A stretch of 64,000 nt of DNA from Pseudomonas sp. Leaf48 (GCF_001421885.1 NZ_LMLH01000005.1:43251-107250), one strand, 5' to 3'. Shown: positions 20,046-29,405, counted from the first letter of the stretch. Notes: generated by a model not told the origin, from the letters alone. Numbers and translations: made by a program.

Positions 20046-20909
20046 TCAATGCTTGTCGGCCAACTCCTCAAGGTGATCCGCCACTTCCGCCGGCTTGAGC
20101 ACCAGCACATCGCTTTCCAGCTTATCAAGCACCACTTCCGCGGTATTGCCGATCAACGCCCCTGACAGCCCGGTGCGTGCCACGGTGCCGATCACCGTCA
20201 CCGCCGCTTTCAGCTTGTGCGCCATGAATGGAATCAGCACATCCGCCGGGCCTTCCTCGATATGCAGGCGATCTTCGTCGATGTCGAATTCCGCCTGAAA
20301 CGCTTTGCACTGCTCGCGGTAGCGCGCCTGAATGGTTTCGCTGAGCTGGAAGGTCGGGTCGGCCGAGGACAGCATCGGCGACGGATGGGCGCTGATCACG
20401 TGCAAATGGGCTCTGGCCAGGCTGGCAATGTCGTAGCCGTGATCGATGATGGTGTTGTGCAGATGCCGGTGCTCAAGATCGGTATTGCCGACGTCGACCG
20501 CCGCCAGAATCACCCGGTCCTTCCAGGAATCGGCGGTTTTCACCAGCAGTACCGGGGTTGGACAGGAGCGCAGCAGTTTCCAGTCCTCTGGCGTCAGCAG
20601 GGCTTTTTTCAACGGACTGTCCGGGAAGTGTTGCTTGACCACCAGGCCGCAGCCTTCGGCTTGCTGCACTTGCACAATGGTTTCGTGCTGGCTTTCGTTC
20701 CAGGCCTGTTCCGTGGTGGCGCTGTAACCGTCCTCCAGCAGCGTGGCCTTGAGCGCGCCCAGCATGGTGGCGTGGTCATGCCTGCGGTCGCATACCAGCA
20801 GGTGCAGGTGCGCCTGGGTGACACCGGCGATCACTTTGGCCCGTTTGAGCGCCAGACTCTCCGGGTGCTCGGGTTCGATGACCACCAGAATGCTGCGAAT
20901 GGCTTGCAT
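20046..20909 (-). CDS. Tandem universal stress protein (UspE-like)
   Basis: 287 aa from ATG 20909, which has CAGGAG 9 bases before. Two Usp domains: residues about 3-140 ('SILVVIEPEHPESLALKRAK') and about 150-285 ('RVILAAVDVGNTD...'). The second domain keeps an ATP-binding-like loop ('VIGTVARTGLSGALIGNTAE'). The C-terminus 'DVLVLKP' is typical. It is a cytoplasmic stress protein, and its precise role is unknown. It is divergent from miaE, with 160 bases between start codons. Confidence 0.88.
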   Translation of the reverse strand: MQAIRSILVVIEPEHPESLALKRAKVIAGVTQAHLHLLVCDRRHDHATMLGALKATLLEDGYSATTEQAWNESQHETIVQVQQAEGCGLVVKQHFPDSPLKKALLTPEDWKLLRSCPTPVLLVKTADSWKDRVILAAVDVGNTDLEHRHLHNTIIDHGYDIASLARAHLHVISAHPSPMLSSADPTFQLSETIQARYREQCKAFQAEFDIDEDRLHIEEGPADVLIPFMAHKLKAAVTVIGTVARTGLSGALIGNTAEVVLDKLESDVLVLKPAEVADHLEELADKH

Positions 20910-21069
20910 GATCACTATCTCCTGAAAATGAAAAAGCACGGCGTTGCACAACTATAGTTGCTGCCCGCCATTGAGCGACTTGATGCATATCAACGGTTGG
21001 CGACTGGTGGTCTGTCGGTTGGCCGGTATAATCGACGCCTTTCGTTTCAACCTCTTATCCGTGGGCCCC

Positions 21070-21678
21070 ATGATCCTTCCCGAAATTCACGAATTCCTTG
21101 GCTGTCGCACCCCTGACGGCTGGATTCAGGCCGCGCTGGCTGACCAGGAAACACTGCTGATCGACCACAAGAACTGCGAATTCAAGGCCGCCAGCACTGC
21201 ATTGAGCCTGATTGCCAAGTATCACTCCCACGTTGACCTGATCAATATGATGTCACGCCTGGCCCGGGAAGAGCTGGTGCATCACGAGCAGGTCATGCGC
21301 CTGATGAAGCGGCGCAAGATCGAGCTGCGCCAGCTGTCCGCCGGGCGCTACGCCTCGGGGCTACGCAAGGTGGTGCGCAGCCATGAGCCGGTGAAACTGG
21401 TGGATACTTTGGTGGTCGGTGCGTTTATCGAAGCCCGCAGTTGCGAGCGTTTCGAGGCGCTGGTACCGCATCTGGACGAAGAACTGGGCAAGTTCTACTT
21501 CGGTTTGCTCAAGAGTGAGGCCCGGCATTTCCAGGGTTACCTGAAACTGGCTTACCAGTATGGTGACGCCAAGGATATCGCCCAGGTGATTGACAGGGTG
21601 CGCGCCGCCGAGCAGGAGCTGATCGAGACGCCGGATGTCGAGTTCCGCTTCCACAGCGGTATACCTGCCGCCGCATAA
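21070..21678 (+). CDS. miaE: tRNA-(ms2io6A37) hydroxylase MiaE
   Basis: 202 aa. This diiron monooxygenase hydroxylates the isopentenyl group of ms2i6A at position 37 of tRNAs reading UNN codons. Ferritin-like helices carry the iron ligands 'EELVHHEQ' (about 76-83), 'EARSCERFEAL' (about 121-131) and 'SEARHFQGYL' (about 147-156). The ATG at 21070 gives the usual MiaE length. An upstream in-frame ATG at 20944 would add residues overlapping the Usp promoter and is rejected. Confidence 0.92.
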   Translation: MILPEIHEFLGCRTPDGWIQAALADQETLLIDHKNCEFKAASTALSLIAKYHSHVDLINMMSRLAREELVHHEQVMRLMKRRKIELRQLSAGRYASGLRKVVRSHEPVKLVDTLVVGAFIEARSCERFEALVPHLDEELGKFYFGLLKSEARHFQGYLKLAYQYGDAKDIAQVIDRVRAAEQELIETPDVEFRFHSGIPAAA

Positions 21679-21682
21679 TTCG

Positions 21683-21826
21683 CATTCGCGAGCAGGCTCG
21701 CTTCCACATTGAAAACGCATTTCATCTGTAGGAGCGAGCATGCTCGCGAAGAACGCAAGAACACCTCGGGTTGTCTGACACCCCGCGTTATCGTTGACGT
21801 TCATCGCGAGCGTGCTCGCTCCTACA
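21683..21826. repeat. Cluster of three REP elements
   Basis: Copies of CGCGAGCAGGCTCGCT (about 21688), GTAGGAGCGAGCATGCTCGCG (about 21728) and ATCGCGAGCGTGCTCGCTCCTAC (about 21804) lie between miaE and the convergent receptor gene. Alternating orientation lets them fold as hairpins. Confidence 0.8.
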
Positions 21827-21873
21827 GGGGGTGGGCAGGCGTTGCGATGTTGGGCTTAAGGGCTGGGTTCAGC

Positions 21874-24117
21874 TTAGAAATCCCACTTGGTGGTCAGCGA
21901 CACGTTGCGCGGCTCGCCGTAGTAGGTGGTGCCGAAGTTGCCCAGGCCATTGAGGTACTTCTTGTCAAAGACGTTGTTGGCATTGACGGTGAAGCTCAGG
22001 TGGTCGTCAAACTCGTAGCGCGTCATCAGGTCGACGAGGGTGTAGCCGCCTTGCTTGAGTGAGGTGGCGCCTTCGACCGGGCTGTAACTCTGACCGTAGA
22101 AAGCACTCTGCCAGCTGACACCGCCACCGACGGTGACCTTCTCCAGCGCGCCAGGCAGGCGGTAGGTGGTGAAGGTGCGCACGACGTGTTCCGGCTTGGT
22201 GGTCGCCAGCGGGAAACCATAGATGCGCTGCTCGTCCTGGTCACGGGTGCGGGCGTAGGTATAGCCGGCGGACAGGTTCCAGCCATCGGCCACTTCGCCG
22301 GCCAGTTCCAGTTCCACACCCTGGGTGGTTGCGCCGGAAATCGCTTTGTAGACGTCTTGGCCGGTGCCATCGGTGGTGAGGTATTGGGCGACGTTGTCCT
22401 GTTCGATGCGGAAGAAGGCCAGGCTGGCGATCACTTTGCCTTCCAGGTACGCCGCTTTCAGGCCGGCCTCGTAGCTGTCGCCTTCCACCGGGTTCAGGGT
22501 TTTGCCGCTGGCGTCCTTGTAGATTTGGGGCTGGTAGATATTGGTGTAGCTGGCGTAGACCGAGTAGGTGTCGTCCAGGTCATAGACCACACCGGCATAA
22601 GGCGTCACGACTCCGTGTTCCTTGTAGCTCGCATTGGTGTCGCTCAGGCCGGCGTCCGGACGGTAGGTGTAATCCTCGTTGTACTTGAACGTACTCAGGC
22701 GGCCGCCGAGGATGAACGACAGATCGTCGGTCGGGTGCAGGCGGGTGGCCAGGTAAATGCCGTTCTGGCTCTGGGTGCGTTCGTATTTGCCGTTTTTCGG
22801 GAATTCCTGTTCCGGCAGATTGCCGTTCCAGTCATAAATGCTCCCGGGGACCTCGCCGGTTGCACTGGTGTCGTAGGTGTCGCCGGTCTGGCGCGAGTGG
22901 GACGCCATGAAACCTGCGAGCAATTCATGTTCGCGACCGCCCAGGGTGAACGGGCCGCAGACGTTGACGTCTGCGGTGTTCTGCACGCGATGACCTTCCC
23001 AGCGGCCCCAGTAAAGAAACATGCCTTCGCCCGTGGCACGGTCCGGGCTGCCCCCGCTGGCTGAAGCCAGGCGGGTATCGTGATCGGTGGTTTTCTGGTC
23101 GAGGCTGACCTTGAACTTCCAGTCGTTGGCCAGCGCCTGTTCCAGGGACGCGAAATAGGTGATGTCATCGTAGTCGCGACGGCTCCAGTCGGCGCCCGGG
23201 TTGAAGTGACGGGGGAAGTCGGTGCGGCCGCCGTCAGTGAAATACACCGCGTTGCCCGTCCAGGACGAGCCTCGTGGGGTCGTACTCGACTTGTCGATGC
23301 CGAACGTCAGCAGGGTGTCGGGTGTCAGGTCGGCTTCGAGGATGCCGTAGTACAGGTCTTTTTTCTGGCTGTAATGATCCATGTAGGAGTTCTTGTCCGA
23401 GTAGGCACCGACGAAGCGCCCACGCACGCTGCCGGACTCGTTCAGCGATCCGGAAATGTCGCCGACGCTGCGGTAGGCGTCCCAGGACCCGACGGTGCCG
23501 CTGATCGACGCCTTGAATTCCTTGGTCGGTTTCTTGCGGATCAGGTTGACGGTGGCCGACGGATCGCCCGATCCGGTCAACAAGCCCGTCGCGCCTTTGA
23601 TGATTTCGATGCGATCGAGGCTGGCGGCGTCGTCGCCATTGTTGGGGTTCTCCCCGTAGACGCCGTCATAGGGGATGTTGATGCCGTCGTACTGGAAGTT
23701 GGTGATGGCAAACCCACGGGCGGAAAACTCGGTGCGGTCGCTGTCGTATTTCTGCATCGAGACACCGGGGGCATTGCGCAGCGCGTCGCTGATGCTCTGT
23801 ACGCCTTGGTCATCCATTTGCTGACGGGTAATGACGGTGACCGATTGCGGTGTTTCGCGCAGTGACAACGGCAGGCCGGTGGCCGACGATGTCGAGCCGG
23901 TGGTGTAGGAATGGGTGCCTTCGGTGGTCGCGCCCAGGCCTTGGGCGGAGATGGTGGTAGCACCCAGTTGCAGCACACCGTCGTCCTTGGCGATCTTTTT
24001 ATCGGCGCCGCTGTCAGCAGCGTGAGCGGCAGTTGCCAGGCTCAGCAGCGCGGCGGGCAGGGCGAGTGCCAGCGGGCACAAGGCAAAACGAAAACGGACG
24101 GCGAGGTGGTGCGACAT
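21874..24117 (-). CDS. TonB-dependent siderophore receptor without signalling domain (FhuE/FpvA-like)
   Basis: 747 aa outer-membrane receptor. A signal peptide (about 1-33, ending 'TAAHA') precedes a plug domain with 'QSVTVITRQQMDDQG', 'RGFAITNFQYDG' and 'IKGATGLLTGSGDPSATVNL'. A 22-strand barrel ends in 'SLTTKWDF' with terminal Phe. It imports a ferric siderophore using TonB. It lacks the N-terminal STN domain, so it should not signal through a FecR/FecI pair; none lies next to it. The closest relative in the window is the receptor at 35360-37849. Hydroxamate siderophores are likely by family; the exact ligand is unknown. Confidence 0.9.
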   Translation of the reverse strand: MSHHLAVRFRFALCPLALALPAALLSLATAAHAADSGADKKIAKDDGVLQLGATTISAQGLGATTEGTHSYTTGSTSSATGLPLSLRETPQSVTVITRQQMDDQGVQSISDALRNAPGVSMQKYDSDRTEFSARGFAITNFQYDGINIPYDGVYGENPNNGDDAASLDRIEIIKGATGLLTGSGDPSATVNLIRKKPTKEFKASISGTVGSWDAYRSVGDISGSLNESGSVRGRFVGAYSDKNSYMDHYSQKKDLYYGILEADLTPDTLLTFGIDKSSTTPRGSSWTGNAVYFTDGGRTDFPRHFNPGADWSRRDYDDITYFASLEQALANDWKFKVSLDQKTTDHDTRLASASGGSPDRATGEGMFLYWGRWEGHRVQNTADVNVCGPFTLGGREHELLAGFMASHSRQTGDTYDTSATGEVPGSIYDWNGNLPEQEFPKNGKYERTQSQNGIYLATRLHPTDDLSFILGGRLSTFKYNEDYTYRPDAGLSDTNASYKEHGVVTPYAGVVYDLDDTYSVYASYTNIYQPQIYKDASGKTLNPVEGDSYEAGLKAAYLEGKVIASLAFFRIEQDNVAQYLTTDGTGQDVYKAISGATTQGVELELAGEVADGWNLSAGYTYARTRDQDEQRIYGFPLATTKPEHVVRTFTTYRLPGALEKVTVGGGVSWQSAFYGQSYSPVEGATSLKQGGYTLVDLMTRYEFDDHLSFTVNANNVFDKKYLNGLGNFGTTYYGEPRNVSLTTKWDF

Positions 24118-24203
24118 GGAGATCCCTTTGCATCGAATCGATCGGTAGTTGAAGTGCTTCTGCTGGTTAACCGAACGAAAAATGCAAAGGGGAACTGCGC
24201 TGC

Positions 24204-24226
24204 GAAAATACTTGATAAGTATTCTC
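24204..24226. promoter_or_regulatory. Palindrome upstream of receptor gene (possible iron-regulator site)
   Basis: GAAAATACTT-GAT-AAGTATTCTC is symmetric over 9 of 10 paired positions, centred 98 bases before the receptor start. AT-rich symmetry and position suit a Fur-type site, but it matches the 19-bp Fur consensus at only about 11 positions. Confidence 0.4.
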
Positions 24227-24545
24227 AGCGGCTCAAGCCGAGGTGTTCGTGTTGAACTGTTTGAGTGTGATGGGCAGTTGCATGCAGGGTGAATGGGCGG
24301 GCCTCATCGCTGGCAAGTCAGCTCCCACCGTGTTCGAGTGGTATACAGAATATATGTATACCGCTAAACCTGTGGGAGCTGGCCTGCCAGCGATGGCGGA
24401 GTGTCAGTCACCCGTGATGTTGTATGTGCCGGCCTCATCGCCAGCAGGCTAGCTCCCACAATTTGATCTTCAGTGAGCACAAAACTCATGGCCGGCACCT
24501 ATCCACTGTGGGAGCCGGCTTGCTGGCGAAGAACGATAACGCGGT
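24227..24545. repeat. REP-rich gap, including one copy of a composite repeat
   Basis: These 319 bases contain REP cores at about 24308, 24372-24395, 24434-24459 and 24510-24532, of the GTGGGAGCTGGCCTGCCAGCGATGG type. The segment 24372-24483 (REP, a spacer containing GTGTCAGTCACCC, inverted REP, then TTTGATCTTCAGTGAGCACAAAA) recurs almost unchanged at 45921-46033. No gene was seen. Confidence 0.75.
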
Positions 24546-25169
24546 CTACCGGCCTGGCACCCGCCACAGATACCAGGCGGCCACCGTCCGATACGGGCTC
24601 CAAGCCGCGCCGATCTCGGTCATTTGCTTGCGTGTCGGCTGCAACTCCAGGCCCTTGAGCCGTCGATACCCCTCACGTACGCCAAAGTCATCGGCCGGTA
24701 AAATGTCCGGACGCTCCAGGCTGTAGATCAGAAGCATCTCCACTGTCCAGCGGCCGACACCGCGCAAGGTGATCAAGCGCTCGATCAGCGCTTCATCGTC
24801 CATGACCTGCGCCGTGGCGTAATCCGGTACCACGCCGTCCAGCGTCGCCTGGGCAATGCCCTGAATGGTCGCGATCTTGCTCGCGGAAAACCCGCAGCTG
24901 CGCAGGCGATCGAAGTCCGTGGCGACAATCTCCTCTGGTCGTGGAAACCCGTGCTGGGGGAACAGCGCCAGCAGCCGGCCGACTATCGCATCGCCAGCCT
25001 TGGCATGCAGTTGCTGATAGGCAATCGCCCGTACCAGCGATTCATAGGGATCGCGAGCCGGGTGGGGTTGATGGAGGCACGGGCCGATAGCGTCGATGTG
25101 GCGGCGCCAGTCATCGTCGAGGGAGGCCAGAAAGTCACTGGCGGGCAAATAAGGGGCTGGCCTGCTCAT
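24546..25169 (-). CDS. alkA: DNA-3-methyladenine glycosylase (AlkA-type HhH-GPD)
   Basis: 207 aa from ATG 25169. It removes alkylated purines from DNA. The helix-hairpin-helix is 'LRGVGRWTVEMLL' (about 129-141) followed by the catalytic aspartate in 'ILPADDFGVREGY' (about 150-162). The N-terminal TBP-like domain of E. coli AlkA is absent, as in the short bacterial class. It lies 23 bases after ada on the same strand, so ada-alkA is an operon of the adaptive response to alkylation. The symbol is by family; it is shorter than E. coli AlkA (282 aa). Confidence 0.88.
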   Translation of the reverse strand: MSRPAPYLPASDFLASLDDDWRRHIDAIGPCLHQPHPARDPYESLVRAIAYQQLHAKAGDAIVGRLLALFPQHGFPRPEEIVATDFDRLRSCGFSASKIATIQGIAQATLDGVVPDYATAQVMDDEALIERLITLRGVGRWTVEMLLIYSLERPDILPADDFGVREGYRRLKGLELQPTRKQMTEIGAAWSPYRTVAAWYLWRVPGR

Positions 25170-25192
25170 CGATTCCTTCTTGAGCCCAAGCG

Positions 25193-26275
25193 TCAAAACG
25201 CCAACTGCCGGGTCATCTGCACCGTCGCGTTTTCCAGCCTGAGCAAAAACGCCTTGCGCGGCTGGCCACCACCGTAACCGGTCAGCGAGCCGTCGGCACC
25301 GATTACCCGATGGCAAGGTACGACTATCGAAAGCCGGTTGTGCCCATTGGCCAGACCCACCGCACGACTGGCGCCGGGTTTGCCCAGCGTGGCGGCTATG
25401 GCGCCATAGGTAGTGGTGTGGCCATAGGGGATTTTCCCCAGCTCGGCCCAGACCTGGCGAGAGAATTCGCTGCCGGGCAGGTGCAAGGCAACGCTGAATT
25501 GCTTGAGTTGGCCAGCGAAATACCCGGCAAGCTGTTCTTCGATCTGCTGCAAGTGCTGGTTGTGTCCTGGCGCCACGGCATAGCTATAGCGGTTCTGCAG
25601 CTCTTCGACTTCCCGCGTCAGTGCTGGCCGATCGAGAAACTCCAGCAATACCAGGCCGCGGCGCTCGGCCATTGCGATCATCGGGCCCAAAGGGGTAGTC
25701 AGGCGGGTGAACAGCAAGGCTTCGCTGTGGGCAGCGCGGCCCGGGGTGATGTGAAAGGATTTTTGAAACGCATCGCGAAAACCGCTCAGGGATTCGTAAC
25801 CCGAATCAAATGCCGCGCTGTCGATCGAGTCGCCCTGTTTGATCCCGCCCAGCGCTATGCCCAGGCGTCGGGTGCGCAGCCAGGCGTGAAAGGTCATGCC
25901 GAAATGCTGCTTGAACCAGCGCCGCAGTTTCAGTGGTTCGATGCCTTCGGCTTGCAACTGGGCATCGGTCCAGCGCTGCTCGGGGTCGGCGTCTACCGCC
26001 TTGAGCAGTTTCTGCACCCAGTGCGGGGCAATGGCCGCAGCGTCCAGCGGTTTGCAGCGCAGGCAGGCGCGGTAGCCCGCCGAAAGGCACTCGTCGGCAT
26101 GGGCGAAGAACTCGACGTTGTCCGGCTTCGGCGAGCGTGCCGTGCAGCCCGGGCGGCAGAAGATCCCGGTGGTCTTGACCGCAGTAAAGAACACCCCCTC
26201 GTAGGCGGTGTCTCGTTCGAGCATGGCCCGAACCATCTCGGCGCGGGGCGGCAGTAACGTGTTTTGTAGGTTCAT
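25193..26275 (-). CDS. ada: Ada: DNA alkyltransferase and AraC-type activator
   Basis: 360 aa. Domain order: the zinc methyl-acceptor domain with Cys40, Cys44, Cys71 and Cys74 (E. coli Cys38, 42, 69, 72), an AraC helix-turn-helix ('LKLRRWFKQHFGMTFHAW', 'SGYESLSGFRDAFQKSF'), then the O6-methylguanine methyltransferase domain ending with 'IVVPCHRVIG', whose cysteine accepts the methyl group. Methylation of Cys40 would switch it to an activator of ada-alkA. The ATG at 26275 gives the family N-terminus; GTG 26311 is an alternative. No confident Ada box was seen upstream. Confidence 0.95.
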   Translation of the reverse strand: MNLQNTLLPPRAEMVRAMLERDTAYEGVFFTAVKTTGIFCRPGCTARSPKPDNVEFFAHADECLSAGYRACLRCKPLDAAAIAPHWVQKLLKAVDADPEQRWTDAQLQAEGIEPLKLRRWFKQHFGMTFHAWLRTRRLGIALGGIKQGDSIDSAAFDSGYESLSGFRDAFQKSFHITPGRAAHSEALLFTRLTTPLGPMIAMAERRGLVLLEFLDRPALTREVEELQNRYSYAVAPGHNQHLQQIEEQLAGYFAGQLKQFSVALHLPGSEFSRQVWAELGKIPYGHTTTYGAIAATLGKPGASRAVGLANGHNRLSIVVPCHRVIGADGSLTGYGGGQPRKAFLLRLENATVQMTRQLAF

Positions 26276-26380
26276 GGAGGCAGCATAGAACGCGTCATGG
26301 CCAGCCTCCACCGGAAAATCGACAGGGAATTGCTGGCAACTGCGCGATCGTTCAACCTGGCTTCATAGGTGGGATAAATT

Positions 26381-27001
26381 TCAGGCCCGACGGGCGAGCA
26401 GCAACACCGAAGCCGCCGCCGACAACAACCCGGCGCAGCAGCGATTGAACATCCGCTTGCCCGACGGTTTGGCAAACCAGCGGCGCATGTGCAAGCCCAT
26501 GTAAGCGTACAGACCAATGGCGATCCATTCTAGGATCAGGAACAGTGCGCCCAGCAGCGCAAATTGTGGTGCGATGGCCCGGGTCGAGTCGACGAATTGT
26601 GGCAGGAATGCGGTAAAAATCAGGATGGCTTTCGGGTTGCCGGCCGCCACCAGAAACTCTTGTCGGGTCAGCGCCAGCATTCCCACCGGCGCAGTGGTCA
26701 CCAGTTTTTCTGCGCCGGGGTCAGCGCGCCACAATTGCCAGGCGAGGTAGAACAGGTACGCCGCACCGAGAATCTTGATCCCGTAGAACAGCAATTCCGA
26801 GGTTTGCAGCACCACCGCCAGCCCCGCCGAGGCAAGTGCAATCATCAAGGCGAACGCCAGCAAGCGACCCATACCGGCAAGGCAAGCGGTGCGGTAGCCA
26901 TAGCGGGTCGAGTTGCTGACCGACAGCAGGTTGTTCGGGCCTGGCGCCATGTTCAGGGCGAAGCAGGCCGGGAGAAAGAGGGTGAGGGTGGTGAGGTCCA
27001 T
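26381..27001 (-). CDS. LysE-family amino-acid exporter (RhtB type)
   Basis: 206 aa with about six hydrophobic segments. The N-terminal 'FALNMAPGPNNLLSVSNSTRYG' is the RhtB/LysE signature. It exports an amino acid or derivative through the inner membrane; substrate unknown. The C-terminus 'LLARRA' is basic, with the preceding helix in the membrane. It is separated by 105 bases from ada and by 88 bases from the EamA transporter on the same strand. Confidence 0.87.
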   Translation of the reverse strand: MDLTTLTLFLPACFALNMAPGPNNLLSVSNSTRYGYRTACLAGMGRLLAFALMIALASAGLAVVLQTSELLFYGIKILGAAYLFYLAWQLWRADPGAEKLVTTAPVGMLALTRQEFLVAAGNPKAILIFTAFLPQFVDSTRAIAPQFALLGALFLILEWIAIGLYAYMGLHMRRWFAKPSGKRMFNRCCAGLLSAAASVLLLARRA

Positions 27002-27089
27002 GATCGGCTCCGGCAGCTGGAGCCATATTTTTACACAGCTGCCGGTTGACCTGACCCGTACAGTGATGGACTCAGGTAGCGTACCAGTA

Positions 27090-28001
27090 CTAGCGAGCGA
27101 ACTTTTTCGCCCCGATCACGCACAGGATCACGGCCACGGTGACCCCGAGCATGCCAATGCTGACCTGTTCGTGCAGCATCGTCGCGGCCAGGGTCAGGCC
27201 GAAAAACGGCTGCAGCAGTTGCAGCTGCCCGACGGCGGCGATGCCGCCTTGCGCCAGCCCGCGGTACCAGAACACGAATCCGATCAGCATGCTGAACAGT
27301 GACACATAAGCCAGGCTGAACCAGGCCGGGGTGCTGATGTTGGCGAAGGTCGCGGGCATCCGCCACCAGGTGAGTGCGACCATGAGCGGCAACGCCAGCA
27401 CCAGCGCCCAGCAGATGACCTGCCAGCCGCCGAGCGTCCTGGACAGCTTCGCCCCCTCGGCATAACCCAGGCCGCAGGCCAGGATCGCCAGCAGCATCAG
27501 GATGTCGCCCTGGGGCGAGGCGGTCAGCCCCTGGGACAGGGCAAACCCAGCCACCAGCGAACTGCCCAGCACCGAGAAGATCCAGAACGCCGGGCGCGGT
27601 CGCTCGCCGCCGCGCAACACGGCGAATACTGCGGTCGCCAAAGGCAGCAGGCCAACGAACACGATGGAGTGGGCGGAGGTGACGTACTGCAGCGCCAGCG
27701 CAGTCAGCAGGGGAAAGCCGATCACCACGCCCAGGGCGACAATCGCCAGGGGTAGTAGCTGATGCCGGCCGGGGCGTTTTTCCTTGAACAGCAATAACAG
27801 GCAGAGCGCGAGAACGGCAGCGATGGTCGCGCGCGCGACGGTGAGGAACACCGGGTCGAACTCCAGCACCGCCACACGAGTCGCCGGCAGCGAGCCGCTG
27901 AAGATCACCACGCCGATCAGGCCATTGATCCAGCCGCTGCTAGTGTTCTGCCGCGTGTGGTTTTGCAGGTTTGAAGTCTGTTCCATGTGGCTCACGCTCA
28001 T
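27090..28001 (-). CDS. DMT-superfamily (EamA) transporter
   Basis: 303 aa with ten predicted membrane helices in two EamA repeats. The first ATG is 28001. A start at 27986 (MEQTSNLQ...) has a slightly better upstream GAGCGTGAG and may be the true one. It probably exports a small metabolite. It is divergent from a MocR regulator with only 72 bases between the start codons, so it is likely the regulator's target. Homologues are often called drug/metabolite exporters, but the substrate is unknown. Confidence 0.85.
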   Translation of the reverse strand: MSVSHMEQTSNLQNHTRQNTSSGWINGLIGVVIFSGSLPATRVAVLEFDPVFLTVARATIAAVLALCLLLLFKEKRPGRHQLLPLAIVALGVVIGFPLLTALALQYVTSAHSIVFVGLLPLATAVFAVLRGGERPRPAFWIFSVLGSSLVAGFALSQGLTASPQGDILMLLAILACGLGYAEGAKLSRTLGGWQVICWALVLALPLMVALTWWRMPATFANISTPAWFSLAYVSLFSMLIGFVFWYRGLAQGGIAAVGQLQLLQPFFGLTLAATMLHEQVSIGMLGVTVAVILCVIGAKKFAR

Positions 28002-28022
28002 TGTTGTGGTTGCACTAAAGCC

Positions 28023-28051
28023 ATCCTATGGCTGATTATCGGTACAATCAA
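28023..28051 (-). promoter_or_regulatory. Predicted promoter and operator of the EamA exporter
   Basis: On the minus strand TTGATT (28046-28051) and TAGGAT (28023-28028) are 17 bases apart, a plausible sigma70 promoter. The sequence TGATTATCGGTACAATCA (28033-28050), nearly palindromic, lies between and over these boxes and would suit binding of the divergent MocR regulator. Confidence 0.45.
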
Positions 28052-28073
28052 AAAATTGTCATGGATACATCCC

Positions 28074-29405
28074 ATGCCGCGCGCTCGATACAAATCTCTG
28101 GTTGATGCCTTGGCTGGCGACATCCGCTCAGGGCGGCTGCTGCCCGGCACACGCTTGCCGACTCACCGCGAACTGGCGGCCGCCGAGGGACTGGCGCTGG
28201 TCACGGCAAGCCGGGTCTATGCCGAGCTGGAGGCCATGGGGCTGGTCAGTGGCGAAACCGGGCGCGGGACTTTCGTCAGGGAGACCTCCTTGCCGCCCCA
28301 GCACGGGATAGATCAACCCGAGGTCGTGGCCGGAATGATCGACCTCAACTTCAACTATCCATCGCTGCCGGGTCAGGCCGATCTGTTGCGCGGCGCCTTG
28401 CGACAGCTCGCGCTGTCCGGCGACCTTGAAGCCTTGTTGCGCTACCAGCCCCATGCGGGGCGCCAGCATGAGCGGGCCGCTTTCGCGCGTCACCTTGGCA
28501 GCCGCGGCCTGACCGTGCAGGCCTCGCAGATGTTGATCGTCAGCGGCGCCCAGCATGGGTTGACCGTGACGATGATGGCGCTGCTACGGCCCGGCGATGT
28601 GATCGCTGCCGATGCCTTGACCTACTCGGGATTCAAGGTGCTCGCCGAAGCGCTGCACCTGGAAATGGTGCCGATTCCGGTCACTGCGGATGGGCCTGAC
28701 CTGGAGGCGCTCGAGATGTTGTGCCGCAGTCGTGCGGTACGCGCTGTCTACAGCATGCCGACGCTGCACAACCCATTGGGCTGGGTGATGCCCGCCGGGC
28801 AGCGTGAGCGGCTGGTGTCGATTGCGCGCCGGCACGATCTGATTCTCATTGAAGACGGCGCCTATGCTTTTCTCGCGGAAAATCCACCACCACCCCTGGC
28901 CGAGCTGGCGCCCGAGCGCACGGTCTACGTGTCCGGCCTGTCAAAAAATGTCGCCACCGGTTTGCGGGTCGGCTTCATTGCAGCGCCTGAACATTGGGTC
29001 GCGGCCCTGGAGCGCACGATTCGCGCGACCACCTGGAACACCCCCGGCGTGCTGACGGCCATCGCCTGCGGATGGATCGATGACGGCACCGTGATCCGCC
29101 TGGAGGCGCAAAAACGCGCCGACGCGCAAGCCCGCCAGGCCTTGGCCCGGGAAGTGTTGACGGGCCTGAACACCATCAGCCATCCGTGTTCCTATTTCAC
29201 CTGGTTGCCGCTGCCGGAAGAGGCGCGGGCGGATCAGATCGCCGTGGCCCTGATGCGCGAGCAGGTATGCGTATCAACCGCCGAGCCCTTCGCGATCTCG
29301 GACCACGTTCCCCACGCGCTACGGTTGGCGCTGGGGTCCGTGGGCATGGATGACTTGCGCGATGCGCTGCTGAAAGTCAGGAGGGTGGTCAGCCTGTACG
29401 CCTGA
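28074..29405 (+). CDS. MocR-type regulator (GntR HTH fused to aminotransferase domain)
   Basis: 443 aa from ATG 28074. Residues 1-70 are a GntR winged helix ('LLPGTRLPTHRELAAAEGLAL', 'ASRVYAELEAMGLV'). Residues about 95-440 are a class I aminotransferase-like domain with 'SMPTLHNPLGWVMP' and the PLP lysine in 'VSGLSKNVATGLRVGF' (about 290-305). MocR regulators sense PLP or an amino-compound and usually control the divergent gene, here an EamA exporter. The following LysE exporter may also belong to its regulon. Confidence 0.9.
   Translation: MPRARYKSLVDALAGDIRSGRLLPGTRLPTHRELAAAEGLALVTASRVYAELEAMGLVSGETGRGTFVRETSLPPQHGIDQPEVVAGMIDLNFNYPSLPGQADLLRGALRQLALSGDLEALLRYQPHAGRQHERAAFARHLGSRGLTVQASQMLIVSGAQHGLTVTMMALLRPGDVIAADALTYSGFKVLAEALHLEMVPIPVTADGPDLEALEMLCRSRAVRAVYSMPTLHNPLGWVMPAGQRERLVSIARRHDLILIEDGAYAFLAENPPPPLAELAPERTVYVSGLSKNVATGLRVGFIAAPEHWVAALERTIRATTWNTPGVLTAIACGWIDDGTVIRLEAQKRADAQARQALAREVLTGLNTISHPCSYFTWLPLPEEARADQIAVALMREQVCVSTAEPFAISDHVPHALRLALGSVGMDDLRDALLKVRRVVSLYA

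Noticed and set aside
24297..24545. Small coding frames in the gap (for example one reading MCRPHRQQASSH)
   Set aside because: The same translation recurs at 45973 because the DNA is a REP composite repeat, not because of protein conservation.
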